Made by a program: the position numbers and the translations under genes
In this document: positions 7,283 through 14,342 of the stretch, one piece after another
Layout of the letters: each line of letters starts with the position of its first letter
Numbering within the stretch: position 1 is the first letter of the stretch
Notes under the pieces: model-generated
What the model was told of the DNA's origin: nothing
The model's input: the letters and a program-made list of their open reading frames with translations, nothing else
Database searches by the model: none
From: Acidobacteriaceae bacterium
Lineage (GTDB): Bacteria; Acidobacteriota; Terriglobia; Terriglobales; Acidobacteriaceae
Direction of reading: 5' to 3'
Length of the DNA: 15,030 nt
Assembly (NCBI GenBank): GCA_003165855.1
Contig: PMXH01000570.1
Location: forward strand, 4,380 to 19,409

Positions 7283-7288
7283 CCGGCA
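7269..7288. promoter_or_regulatory. Operator-like dyad over the -10 box of cassette A
   Basis: TGCCGGA and TCCGGCA are perfect 7-bp half-sites separated by 6 bp (AGATAA). The dyad covers the -10 box, so a bound dimer would be expected to block RNA polymerase. Both arms are unchanged in copy B although flanking bases differ. A further TCCGG lies just upstream of the -35. The regulator is not identifiable here; as RNA the same bases could form a hairpin, but they lie at or before the likely start point. Confidence 0.55.
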
Positions 7289-7454
7289 ATCATTGTCCAT
7301 CGCAGACCCAAGGGGGATTCTCGCCAGCTCCAGCTAAAGAGCGCAGGTGCGGAGCTCTGAGTCAAGAGCTCAGCCCTCGTCTTTCCTAGCGCAGCCCGGC
7401 CGGGACGCCAGCTTGGGAAACAAGAACCACCCACTAGTTCCAAGGAGCGCATCC
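7289..7454 (+). other. Leader of cassette A, no recognised riboswitch
   Basis: This untranslated stretch of about 165 nt runs from the likely start point to the ATG. It contains GAGCTC at 7352-7357 and again at 7366-7371, able to pair with each other or, alternatively, as CTGAG/CTCAG. The second scheme survives better in copy B, with one G-T. The Shine-Dalgarno AAGGAG is at 7442-7447. It matches no riboswitch class I know. Confidence 0.4.
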
Positions 7455-7967
7455 ATGAGGCGTAATCGTTCGACGAAACCCACTCAATTGATCGCGGGGC
7501 TGCTGGCTGGCCTGCTGTTGGCGATCCTGGCTGTACCACTCGGCGCCCAACCGGCGCCTGAAACCCGCACTGGACACGGCTTTGGTCCTGTCTACGACGC
7601 GGCGCATGAAACCACTCTCAATGGAACCATTCAGGAAGTCGTCACCAAACGCGTCGCCGGAAGTCCGGTCGGCATGCATCTGTTGGTGGCCGGCCCAGAA
7701 GGCGTAGTGGACGCTCATGTCGGCCCGTACTTAACCAAAGACACGCAGGAAGCCCTGCACGCCGGCCTGCCGGTGCAGATCGTGGGGGCAGTGGAACAAC
7801 TCCAAGGGAAGAGCATCCTGCTGGCCCGTCAACTGATCTTCGGCGGACGCACGGTCACGGTGCGAAGCGAAAACGGATTCCTGATGCGCGCACACGCTTC
7901 ACGGTCGGCGCATTCGAGATCGGACCACAAGAATGCCACCACCACGCAGAAAGGGGAGTCGCTATGA
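7455..7967 (+). CDS. Secreted OB-fold-like protein, cassette A
   Basis: The 170-aa exported protein has a basic N-terminus, a hydrophobic core (LIAGLLAGLLLAILAV, about 12-27) and a likely signal peptidase I site after PLGA (residue 31). The mature domain (about 47-146) is beta-rich: TLNGTIQEV, HLLVAGPEGVVDAHVGPYL, LPVQIVGAVEQL, SILLARQLIFGGRTVTVR. This resembles a secreted OB-fold-like family I recall from acidobacteria (GTVxEV ... VHxGP ... GxxVEVxGS ... LLAREVxxG), function unknown. The tail is polar. The start is decided by AAGGAG (7442-7447) 7 nt before the ATG; an upstream in-frame start at 7347 lacks such a site and its extension is not kept in copy B. The stop overlaps the lipoprotein start as ATGA, so both are co-translated. 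About 95 residues (45-139) differ from copy B at only three positions. Confidence 0.88.
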   Translation: MRRNRSTKPTQLIAGLLAGLLLAILAVPLGAQPAPETRTGHGFGPVYDAAHETTLNGTIQEVVTKRVAGSPVGMHLLVAGPEGVVDAHVGPYLTKDTQEALHAGLPVQIVGAVEQLQGKSILLARQLIFGGRTVTVRSENGFLMRAHASRSAHSRSDHKNATTTQKGESL

Positions 7968-10222
7968 ACCGGAGATCTTACTGGAGCGTCCTCGCGTTAA
8001 TTGCCTCGATCTCAGTCTTTTCAGCGTTAACTCTCTTGACGGGCTGCAGCAGTTCGAGTTCGAAGACTACCCCGACCGTAACGATTGCGGCGACGAGCGG
8101 AGGCGCGCAAAGCGCGGTGGTCGGCGCGCCGTTCACAAATACTCTGGTGGCAACAGTAATGTCAGGCACAACGCCGGCGAGTGGCGTAACCGTGACGTTC
8201 ACCGCTCCTGGAACGGGAGCCAGCGGCACCTTCGCGACCACCACGCCAGGAGTAACGGATACCGAGACCACCAACTCGAGCGGCGTGGCTACCTCGCAGA
8301 TATTCACCGCGAATACGACGGCCGGCGCTTATTCGGTAACGGCTACGACTTCGGGCGCGACCACTCCGGCCAGCTTCAGCCTGACCAACACGGCGGGCGC
8401 ACCGGCGGCGATTGCAGCGACGGGCGGAACCCCACAAAGCGCGGCGGTGGGCGCGACCTATGGGTCGCTGGTAGCACAAGTCACCGATGGTGACAGCAAT
8501 GGCGTTGCCGGTGTTCCTGTGACCTTCACCGCGAACACCGGGGGAACCGGCGCGAGCGGAACCTTCACCAGCACCAGCTCCAACACAGAAACGGCTACTA
8601 CCGATGCAAACGGAAACGCAACCGTGACCGATCTGGTCGCGAACTCAACGATCGGCGCCTTTACGGTAACCGCAGACTTCACTGGAGATACCGGAACTGC
8701 GGCGAGCTTCGCGTTAACCAACGTGGCGCCAGCCTTGGCCGCAGGCAACTATGTCTATTACCTGTCCGGAGAGGATAACAATGCAGCGGGCTCCGGCATC
8801 TACTTTGTCACAGGGGTATTCACCGCCTCAGCCAGCGGGACGATCACTGGTGGTGAGCAAACCTTCTCCGACTTTAACCTCTACGAGCAAGACAACATCG
8901 TGGTCGCCACCAGCAGCCTCACCGCCGGCAATAACGGGAACGTGCTGATCACCCTCGACACCGGAGACCCAAACATCGGTGTGGCCGGAGTTGAGACGTT
9001 CGACGTCAGCATGGTTACGACTTCGAATGGCCTGCTCACGGAGTACGACGCATCGGCAAGCGGCAGTGGAACGCTCGACCTGCAAACCAGCACGGCCGCA
9101 CTTTCGGGAGGTTACGCGTTCTTCGCAGGCGGCTGGGACGCTAACGGCGTTCCAATCGTAACTGGAGGCGTGGTCAACATCGATAGCGCAGGCGGCATCT
9201 CTGGTGCCGGTAGCGTTTTCGACCAAAACGACGGCGGTACCCTGTCGCCAGACCAACTCTTTGCGGCGAGCACGGTCGTTGGCCCGGATGCTCTGGGCCA
9301 GGTAGTCTTCACTCTGAACCCCCAAACCACCAGTTCCACGGTTTTTGAGTTCGAAATGGTCGGCTACGTCGTTGATGCCAACCACATTCGATGGGTCGAG
9401 AACTGGAACGTCGATGACCTCTCCGCCACCACGGGGGGCGTCGCGCTTGGCCAAAATGGCAAGAATGGGACCTACAGCAGCAGCAACCTCTCCGGTTCCA
9501 ACGGAGTATTTGGCACGGCCGGCGCGGACATCAACGGGCCGCTCCAGGTGGCCGGTCTGCTAACCTTTAACGCTGACGGCAGCCTAGGCGGCAATGTCAG
9601 CTTCAACGACTTCTCCTCGCAGAGCCCGCAAGGCGGAGTCACTCTCGCAACCGGAGGCACTTGGACCATTGACCCGTCCGGTACCGGCAACGACGGCGGC
9701 ACCGGCCGGGTCACCATCTCGAATGTGACCGACGACGCCACCTTCGGCCCCTACAACTTCCAACTCTATCTAGCCAAAGAGGGCGCTGTACTGATCTCAA
9801 TGGATGCAGGCGACCAGGTGGCCGGACTGGCTTACCCGCAAACTGGCTCATTCACTGCCGCCTCTTTCAGTGGGAACTACGCGCTGAATATCGACCAACA
9901 GGACACGTCCCCCGACGGGTTCGAGTACGACGGTATCGGAACGGTCAATGCTGACGGGACAAGCGCCTTTACGGGGTTTGTGGACCTGAATGCTGACTTG
10001 ACTCCGACCAACGGCACTGCCGGCGGTGTGACGGGCACTTTCACCTCCAATACGAACGGAGTGTTCCCGGGCACTATCTCGGGCATCTCTTCTACGGGTG
10101 CTGCCTCGGACAGCTTCACCTTCTACCTGATCGGCGCCACTAGCGGCGCATCGGTCGGAGTCATCGGCATCGAAAACGACGCCGACCAACTAACCCTGGG
10201 AACCTTCGAGCTTCAACAGTAG
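7964..10222 (+). CDS. Large lipoprotein with two Big_1-like Ig domains and four beta-rich repeats, cassette A
   Basis: The 752-aa exported lipoprotein has a lipobox LTGC at 25-28, with Cys28 followed by a Ser/Thr tether. Two invasin-like (Big_1-type) Ig domains cover about 40-143 and 150-253, each ending ASFSLTN or ASFALTN. Four repeats of about 120 aa follow, starting near 259 (AGNYVYYLSGED), 379 (ALSGGYAFFAGG), 508 (NLSGSNGVFGTAG) and 633 (ASFSGNYALNIDQ). Each starts with a (G)NYxFxxxG strand, and several close with FxxYLI-type strands before Q-rich ends; the last is FTFYLIGATS to FELQQ. The fold could be a small lipocalin-like barrel, but this is inference. There are no catalytic motifs, so an adhesive, structural or ligand-binding role at the cell surface is likely. 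It is coupled by ATGA to the secreted OB-like gene and followed by a terminator. It is a close paralogue of the gene at 11157. Confidence 0.88.
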   Translation: MNRRSYWSVLALIASISVFSALTLLTGCSSSSSKTTPTVTIAATSGGAQSAVVGAPFTNTLVATVMSGTTPASGVTVTFTAPGTGASGTFATTTPGVTDTETTNSSGVATSQIFTANTTAGAYSVTATTSGATTPASFSLTNTAGAPAAIAATGGTPQSAAVGATYGSLVAQVTDGDSNGVAGVPVTFTANTGGTGASGTFTSTSSNTETATTDANGNATVTDLVANSTIGAFTVTADFTGDTGTAASFALTNVAPALAAGNYVYYLSGEDNNAAGSGIYFVTGVFTASASGTITGGEQTFSDFNLYEQDNIVVATSSLTAGNNGNVLITLDTGDPNIGVAGVETFDVSMVTTSNGLLTEYDASASGSGTLDLQTSTAALSGGYAFFAGGWDANGVPIVTGGVVNIDSAGGISGAGSVFDQNDGGTLSPDQLFAASTVVGPDALGQVVFTLNPQTTSSTVFEFEMVGYVVDANHIRWVENWNVDDLSATTGGVALGQNGKNGTYSSSNLSGSNGVFGTAGADINGPLQVAGLLTFNADGSLGGNVSFNDFSSQSPQGGVTLATGGTWTIDPSGTGNDGGTGRVTISNVTDDATFGPYNFQLYLAKEGAVLISMDAGDQVAGLAYPQTGSFTAASFSGNYALNIDQQDTSPDGFEYDGIGTVNADGTSAFTGFVDLNADLTPTNGTAGGVTGTFTSNTNGVFPGTISGISSTGAASDSFTFYLIGATSGASVGVIGIENDADQLTLGTFELQQ

Positions 10223-10258
10223 CGAAGGGAAGCAGGCTTAACAATTCGTGTTGCACTC

Positions 10259-10287
10259 AGTGGCGCACTCCGGTGCGCCACTTTTTT
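10259..10287 (+). terminator. Intrinsic terminator of cassette A
   Basis: A perfect 10-bp stem AGTGGCGCAC / GTGCGCCACT with loop TCCG is followed by six T (10282-10287), 36 bp after the lipoprotein stop. It should isolate cassette A from cassette B. Confidence 0.92.
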
Positions 10288-10458
10288 CTTGCTTGCGAGT
10301 CCCCATCGACCGCAACTTCCCCCTCCCGCACCGGCGTGGCAGACTGTATAATTACTCGTCCGCTGGGCAGTTCCTGCCTTTTGTCGCTCAATCCCCCCGA
10401 CTCAGGACCAGCCCGGCAGATGGCGACCAAGAGGCGAAACATCGGGCCGATTTCCGGG
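10288..10458. other. Spacer between terminator A and promoter B
   Basis: The first 40 bp have no counterpart before cassette A. A TATAAT at 10347-10352 is present here but not in copy A; it lacks a convincing -35 and may be a second promoter. From about 10418 the sequence matches copy A, with a one-base deletion in GATGGCGACCAAG that breaks the short reading frame seen in copy A. No gene is supported. Confidence 0.45.
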
Positions 10459-10487
10459 TTGACGCTTGGGGGCTGCCGGAACATAAT
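10459..10487 (+). promoter_or_regulatory. Sigma70-like promoter of cassette B
   Basis: TTGACG (10459-10464), a 17-nt spacer, then CATAAT (10482-10487). The only change from copy A in the -10 is G to C at its first base. The likely start point is near 10494, giving a leader of about 157 nt. Confidence 0.68.
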
Positions 10488-10493
10488 CCGGCA
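10474..10493. promoter_or_regulatory. Operator-like dyad over the -10 box of cassette B
   Basis: TGCCGGA and TCCGGCA flank ACATAA. The half-sites are identical to those of copy A, while the loop base changes (G to C). Preserved arms and a changed centre are what selection on a dimer-binding site would leave. Confidence 0.55.
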
Positions 10494-10650
10494 ATCATTT
10501 TCCATCGCAAACCCAGGGGGGATTCTCGCCAGTTAGAGAGCAGAGGAGCGGAGCTTTGAGTCAAGAACTCAGCCCTCGTCTTTCCTAGCACGGCGCAGCC
10601 GGGAAACAATTGGGAACAAGAACCACAGACTAGTTCCGAGGAGTGCTTCC

Positions 10651-11160
10651 ATGACGCGTGATCGTTCGACGAAACCCACGCAATTGACCGCGGGGCTGCT
10701 GGCTGGCTTGTTGTTGGCCATCCTGGCAGTTCCACTCGGCGCCCAACTCGCGCCCGAAACCCGCGCTACACGGGCCGTTGGTCCTGTCTACGACGCCGCG
10801 CATGAAATCACTCTCAATGGAACCATTCAGGAAGTCGTCACCAAACGCGTCGCCGGAAGTCCGGTCGGCATGCATCTGTTAGTGGCCGGCCCAGAAGGCG
10901 TGGTGGACGCTCATGTCGGCCCGTATTTGACGAAAGACACGCAGGAAGCCTTGCACGCCGGCCTGCCGGTGCAGATCGTGGGGGCAGTGGAACAACTCCA
11001 CGGGAAGAGCATCTTGCTGGCCCGTCAACTGATCTTCGGCGGACGCACGGTCACGGTGAGAAACGAAAACGGATTCCTGGTGCGCGCGCACGGCCCTCGG
11101 CCGGATTCCGGACCGGACAATAGGAACGCCAACACCACCCAAACAGGGGAGTCGCAATGA
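10651..11160 (+). CDS. Secreted OB-fold-like protein, cassette B
   Basis: This 169-aa paralogue of the protein at 7455 has the same signal peptide layout (core LTAGLLAGLLLAILAV, likely cut after PLGA) and an almost identical mature domain. From GPVYDAAHE to VRNEN only three substitutions are seen against copy A (T to I, Q to H, S to N). The C-terminal tail is freer and richer in Pro, Asn and Arg. The ATG is preceded by GAGGAG (10638-10643) at 7 nt. The stop overlaps the next ATG as ATGA. As for copy A, the fold is inferred from strand pattern and family resemblance, and no biochemical role is known to me. Retention of both copies with so few changes argues that both are under selection or were recently homogenised. 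Confidence 0.88.
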   Translation: MTRDRSTKPTQLTAGLLAGLLLAILAVPLGAQLAPETRATRAVGPVYDAAHEITLNGTIQEVVTKRVAGSPVGMHLLVAGPEGVVDAHVGPYLTKDTQEALHAGLPVQIVGAVEQLHGKSILLARQLIFGGRTVTVRNENGFLVRAHGPRPDSGPDNRNANTTQTGESQ

Positions 11161-13436
11161 ACCGGAGATCTTACTGGAGCGTCCTCATTGCCTCGGTCTT
11201 CGTCTCTTCAACCTTAACTCTCTTGACGGGCTGCGGCAGCTCGAGTTCAACAACAAAAACAACTCCTCCTCCTGCTGCCGTAACGATTGCGGCGACCAGC
11301 GGAAGCGGACAGAGCGCGGTGGTCGGCGCGGCGTTCACAAATCCTCTGGCGGCAACAGTAATGTCGGGCACAACCCCGGCGAGCGGCGTGACCGTGACGT
11401 TCACCGCTCCGTCGTTAGCCGACGGCTTGTTCGCGAATAACACGGTTACGGACACGGAGACGACGGGAACCAACGGCATGGCCACACCCGTCTTCACCGC
11501 CGGTGCGGTGGCCGGCACTTACACGGTAACGGCTACGACTTCAGGAGCGACGACGCCGGCCAGTTTCTCGCTGACCAACACCGCCGGGGCCGCGGCGATC
11601 CTGACGATCCCCAGCGCAAACAGCGGAGACAACCAGGCCACGACGTTCAGCAAGCCGTTCCCGAACCCGCTGGTAGCGCAAGTGACGGATAGTGACGGCA
11701 ACGGAGTGCAGGGCATCTCCGTGACCTTTACCATCAACCCTGGTGCGACGGGCGCCAGCGGAAGCTTCACGGGCGGCGGCAACGCTGAGGGGGTTAATAC
11801 CGATGCAAACGGCAACGCTACCGTGAACGGCCTAGTCGCGAACGGGACGATTGGCCCCTTCTCGGTGACGGCCTCGTCAACCGGTTTGACCGCGGTCAAC
11901 TTCACTGAGACCAACATGCCCGTCATAGTGCCAATTCTGCCCGCAGGCAACTATGTCTATTACCTTTCCGGGGAGGATAACTTTCCCGGGCACCCCGGCA
12001 TTTACTTCGTTACAGGGGTGTTTACCGTCTTATCCAGTGGGGCCATCAGCGTTGGCGAACAGACCTTCTCCGACTTTTACGTCTTCAGGCAAGACCCCGT
12101 TTATGGCAACACCAGCAGCATCGTCAAGGGCAACAACGGGAACCTGCTGATCTCCCTCGACACTAGAGACCCGGGCATCGGTGTAAACGGAGTTGAGACC
12201 TTCGACGCCAGCATGGTGACGACTTCGAATGGCCTGCTCACGGAGTACGACGGATGGGCGAGCGGCAGTGGGACGCTCGAAATGCAAACCAGCATGGCCC
12301 CACCCTCTGGCGGCTATGCGTTCTTCACCGCCGGCCTGGATAGATCCTTCCCTCCGTCCCCGATCGTGATTGGAGGCGTAATTGACGTCAACAGCGCAGG
12401 CGGCATCCCGGGAGCCGGCAGCGTTTTCGACGAGAACGACGGTGGCACCCTGTCGTCAGACCAACTCTTTGCGCCGGGCACGGTCGTTGGTCCGGACTTT
12501 CTTGGCCAGGTAATCTTCAATCTAAAACCCAAAACCAGGAGTTCCACGGTTGCTGACTTCGAAATGGTCGGCTACATCGTTGACGCCAACCACATTCGAT
12601 GGGTCGAGGACTGGAACACCGACAGCCTTGGGGCCTACACGGGGGGCTTCGCGCTCGGCCAAAATGGCAAGAATGGAACCTACAGCAGCAGCGACCTCTC
12701 CGGTTCCAACGCAGTATTCGGCGCGGCCGGCGAGGACCCCGTCGGGGCGCTCCAGGTAGCCGGTCTGCTGACCTTTAGCTCAGACGGCAGCCTGGGCGGC
12801 AATGTCAGCTTCAACGACTTCTCCTCGCAGAGTCCGCAAGGCGGAGTCACTCTCGCAACCGGAGCAGCCGGAGGCACTTGGACCATTGACGCGTCCGGTA
12901 CCGGCAACGACGGCGGCACGGGCCGGGTCACCATCTCGAAAGTGACCGACGAAGGCGACACCTTCGACTACAACTTCCGACTCTATCTAGCCGACGGGGC
13001 TGCTGTAGTGATCTCGATGGATGAATTCGACCAGGCGGCCGGACTGGCCTACACGCAAACTGGCTCATTCACTGCCGCCTCTTTCAGTGGGAACTACACG
13101 CTGAATATCGATCAACAGGACACGTTCGACGATTTCGAGTACGACGGCGTCGGAACCGTCACGGCTAACGGGGCAAGCGCCTTTACGGGGTCCGTCGACC
13201 TGAACGTCGACTTGACTCCAACCAATGGCGCTGCCGGAGGTGTGACGGGCACTTTCACCTCCAATACGAACGGAGTGTTCCCGGGCACGATCTCGGGCAT
13301 CTCCTCCTCGGGCAAGACCGCGGACGACTTCACCTTCTACCTGATCGGCGCCACCAGCGGCGCATCGATCGGCGTCATCGGCATCGAAAACGACACCGAC
13401 CAACTAACCCTGGGAACCTTCGAGCTTCAACAATAG
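11157..13436 (+). CDS. Large lipoprotein with Big_1-like Ig domains and four beta-rich repeats, cassette B
   Basis: This 759-aa paralogue of the lipoprotein at 7964 has a lipobox LTGC at 23-26, with Cys26 and a Ser/Thr/Pro tether (CGSSSSTTKTTPPP). Ig-like domain 1 covers about 43-142 and domain 2 about 147-253. Domain 2 has an inserted stretch (ILTIPSANSGDNQATTFSKP) compared with copy A and is the most divergent part. The four C-terminal repeats begin near 263 (AGNYVYYLSGED), 384 (SGGYAFFTAGLD), 514 (LSGSNAVFGAAGED) and 642 (SFSGNYTLNIDQQD). The protein ends FELQQ like copy A. Small indels also lie in repeat 2 (DRSFPPSPIV) and repeat 3 (ATGAAGGTW). It should be anchored in the outer membrane or exposed on the surface. 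The indels cluster in loops, as expected if the exposed tip varies while the barrel-like base stays constant. Confidence 0.88.
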   Translation: MNRRSYWSVLIASVFVSSTLTLLTGCGSSSSTTKTTPPPAAVTIAATSGSGQSAVVGAAFTNPLAATVMSGTTPASGVTVTFTAPSLADGLFANNTVTDTETTGTNGMATPVFTAGAVAGTYTVTATTSGATTPASFSLTNTAGAAAILTIPSANSGDNQATTFSKPFPNPLVAQVTDSDGNGVQGISVTFTINPGATGASGSFTGGGNAEGVNTDANGNATVNGLVANGTIGPFSVTASSTGLTAVNFTETNMPVIVPILPAGNYVYYLSGEDNFPGHPGIYFVTGVFTVLSSGAISVGEQTFSDFYVFRQDPVYGNTSSIVKGNNGNLLISLDTRDPGIGVNGVETFDASMVTTSNGLLTEYDGWASGSGTLEMQTSMAPPSGGYAFFTAGLDRSFPPSPIVIGGVIDVNSAGGIPGAGSVFDENDGGTLSSDQLFAPGTVVGPDFLGQVIFNLKPKTRSSTVADFEMVGYIVDANHIRWVEDWNTDSLGAYTGGFALGQNGKNGTYSSSDLSGSNAVFGAAGEDPVGALQVAGLLTFSSDGSLGGNVSFNDFSSQSPQGGVTLATGAAGGTWTIDASGTGNDGGTGRVTISKVTDEGDTFDYNFRLYLADGAAVVISMDEFDQAAGLAYTQTGSFTAASFSGNYTLNIDQQDTFDDFEYDGVGTVTANGASAFTGSVDLNVDLTPTNGAAGGVTGTFTSNTNGVFPGTISGISSSGKTADDFTFYLIGATSGASIGVIGIENDTDQLTLGTFELQQ

Positions 13437-13472
13437 CGAAGGGGAACAGGCTTAGCAATTCGTGGTGCACTC

Positions 13473-13500
13473 GTGGCGCACGTCGGTGCGCCACTTTTTT
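13473..13500 (+). terminator. Intrinsic terminator of cassette B
   Basis: A perfect 9-bp stem GTGGCGCAC / GTGCGCCAC with loop GTCG is followed by six T (13495-13500). The stem is the same as in cassette A with a different loop. Confidence 0.92.
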
Positions 13501-13560
13501 GCTGCTGAGAGAAATTTGGAAGAGGGCTGCGGCTGGGATGCGGCGGCGGCTCATCCTCAC

Positions 13561-13569
13561 TGCTACAAT
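13561..13569 (+). promoter_or_regulatory. Candidate extended -10 promoter for the sigma/anti-sigma operon
   Basis: TGC-TACAAT is a good extended -10 box. The start point would be near 13576, leaving a leader of about 165 nt before the TTG at 13743. No -35 is evident. If instead the gene is autoregulated by its own ECF factor, a different promoter (often with AAC in the -35) would be expected; none was identified. Confidence 0.42.
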
Positions 13570-13658
13570 TCCCTGTTTCCGATAACTTGCGGATTCGCCG
13601 CTAACATGCGGGGCGAACTTACGGCTCTACATCCGCGTACTGTCTTGTACGGCTTGGA

Positions 13659-13735
13659 CCTCGGGCTGTGGACGTCGGACTTCGGCAAATCGTCGAACGT
13701 CCCGAGGCTGGGTCTGAAGTCCGAAGTCCGGGGAG
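13659..13735 (+). promoter_or_regulatory. Interleaved inverted repeats ending at the sigma-gene Shine-Dalgarno
   Basis: CCTCGGG (13659-13665) pairs with CCCGAGG (13701-13707), and CGGACTTCGG (13676-13685) pairs with CCGAAGTCCG (13721-13730). The two pairings interleave, so they could form a pseudoknot or exclude each other. The last arm abuts the Shine-Dalgarno GGGGAG (13730-13735). GAAGTCC is also present twice in tandem (13716-13729), giving an alternative partner. Confidence 0.45.
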
Positions 13736-13742
13736 CTTAAGT

Positions 13743-14342
13743 TTGGAAGACGTCCAGGTAGTTGCGATGCTGGTCCGCCGCTGTGTCGCCGGCGACGCCG
13801 CTGCCTGGGAAGAAATCGTACAGACCTACAACCGGCGTATCTACAACATCTGCTATCGCTTTGCGGGATCCGGCGACGACGCGCAGGACCTTACCCAGGA
13901 AGTCTTCATCAAGATGTACCGCACGCTCGCGAGCTATGACAGCTCGAAGGGAGCGTTCGTTACGTGGGTGACCACCATCACCCGCAACCTGCTGGTGGAT
14001 CATTTCCGCAAGACTAAGCAGGACCGCATTACCGACTCGCTCGACGCCGCGGCCTCCGCCCATGAAGACGCCCAGCCGCTGAGTGAGCAAATTCAGGACC
14101 AATCCGCTCCCCCGGACGCGCACGTACGCAGCCGGGAGGTGGGAGAAACCGTCCACGCCGCCCTGGGCAAGCTCTCGCCAGAGCTTCGTGAGGCTGTGAT
14201 TCTAAGGGACTTACAGGATTTTGATTACCGCGAAATTGCAACCGTTTTGAAGGTTCCGGAGGGGACTGTGAAATCTCGAATAAATCGTGGACGGGCGGAA
14301 CTTGCCCGCCTATTACAACGTACCTATAGGCAGGTGATGTGA
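13743..14342 (+). CDS. ECF-family (extracytoplasmic function) sigma factor
   Basis: Directs RNA polymerase to a specific regulon, usually in response to envelope or stress signals relayed by an anti-sigma factor. With the TTG start the protein is 199 aa, a usual ECF length. Region 2 covers about 26-94 and includes DDAQDLTQEVFIKMYRTL (45-62) and FVTWVTTITRNLLVDHFRK (72-90). A linker rich in Asp, Gln and Pro follows. Region 4 covers about 140-191 (LSPELREAVILRDLQDFDY, then the helix-turn-helix EIATVLKVPEGTVKSRINRGRAEL). I chose TTG 13743 because GGGGAG lies 7 nt upstream. The in-frame GTG at 13668 would add 25 residues without a ribosome-binding site and within the inverted-repeat leader; ATG 13767 would cut into the first helix. 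Its stop overlaps the anti-sigma ATG by one base (TGATG). Confidence 0.93.
   Translation: MEDVQVVAMLVRRCVAGDAAAWEEIVQTYNRRIYNICYRFAGSGDDAQDLTQEVFIKMYRTLASYDSSKGAFVTWVTTITRNLLVDHFRKTKQDRITDSLDAAASAHEDAQPLSEQIQDQSAPPDAHVRSREVGETVHAALGKLSPELREAVILRDLQDFDYREIATVLKVPEGTVKSRINRGRAELARLLQRTYRQVM

Larger units (their letters stand above)
7128..10290 (+). repeat. Tandem duplication, copy A: promoter, secreted protein, lipoprotein, terminator
   Basis: This two-gene transcription unit of about 3.2 kb is repeated in direct orientation directly downstream (copy B, about 10330-13500). The offsets between matching landmarks are 3205 bp (promoter), 3196 (first gene start), 3193 (lipoprotein start) and 3214 (terminator), so only small indels separate the copies. 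Long exact matches occur, for example most of 7612-7685 against 10808-10881. There is no transposase, inverted terminal repeat or target duplication, so unequal recombination rather than transposition is the simplest explanation. Confidence 0.92.
10330..13500 (+). repeat. Tandem duplication, copy B: promoter, secreted protein, lipoprotein, terminator
   Basis: Direct repeat of the 7128-10290 unit with the same gene order, overlaps, Shine-Dalgarno spacing, promoter spacing and terminator. The copies differ most in the N-terminal part of the lipoprotein and in the first 50 bp upstream, and least in the OB-like gene and the lipoprotein C-terminus. Confidence 0.92.

Noticed and set aside
5823..7289. 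Long minus-strand reading frame (488 codons) opposite glgC
   Set aside because: It is the antisense shadow of a clear glgC gene, rich in Val, Asp and Ala as expected from GC-rich codon mirroring, with no recognisable motif.
7259..7312. RNA stem CTTGGG/CCCAAG enclosing the GCCGGA hairpin, as a possible riboswitch
   Set aside because: The left arm falls in the spacer of a strong promoter (TTGACG-N17-GATAAT), so it would not be transcribed from that promoter. The sequence fits no riboswitch class I know.
7214..7360. Short frame in the cassette A leader giving a peptide of about 48 aa, also partly seen before cassette B
   Set aside because: The ATG frame is broken in copy B by a one-base deletion, and most differences between the copies would change amino acids. 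Conservation is better explained by the promoter and dyad.
7964..13436. Repetitive Thr/Gly/Ala-rich coding sequence as a possible low-complexity artefact or phase-variable repeat tract
   Set aside because: Reading frames are intact in both copies, domains are recognisable and no short tandem nucleotide repeat able to slip was found.
13668..13742. GTG at 13668 as start of the sigma factor (224 aa)
   Set aside because: The extra 25 residues are not typical of ECF N-termini, are encoded by the inverted-repeat leader, and lack a Shine-Dalgarno. TTG 13743 has GGGGAG at the right distance.
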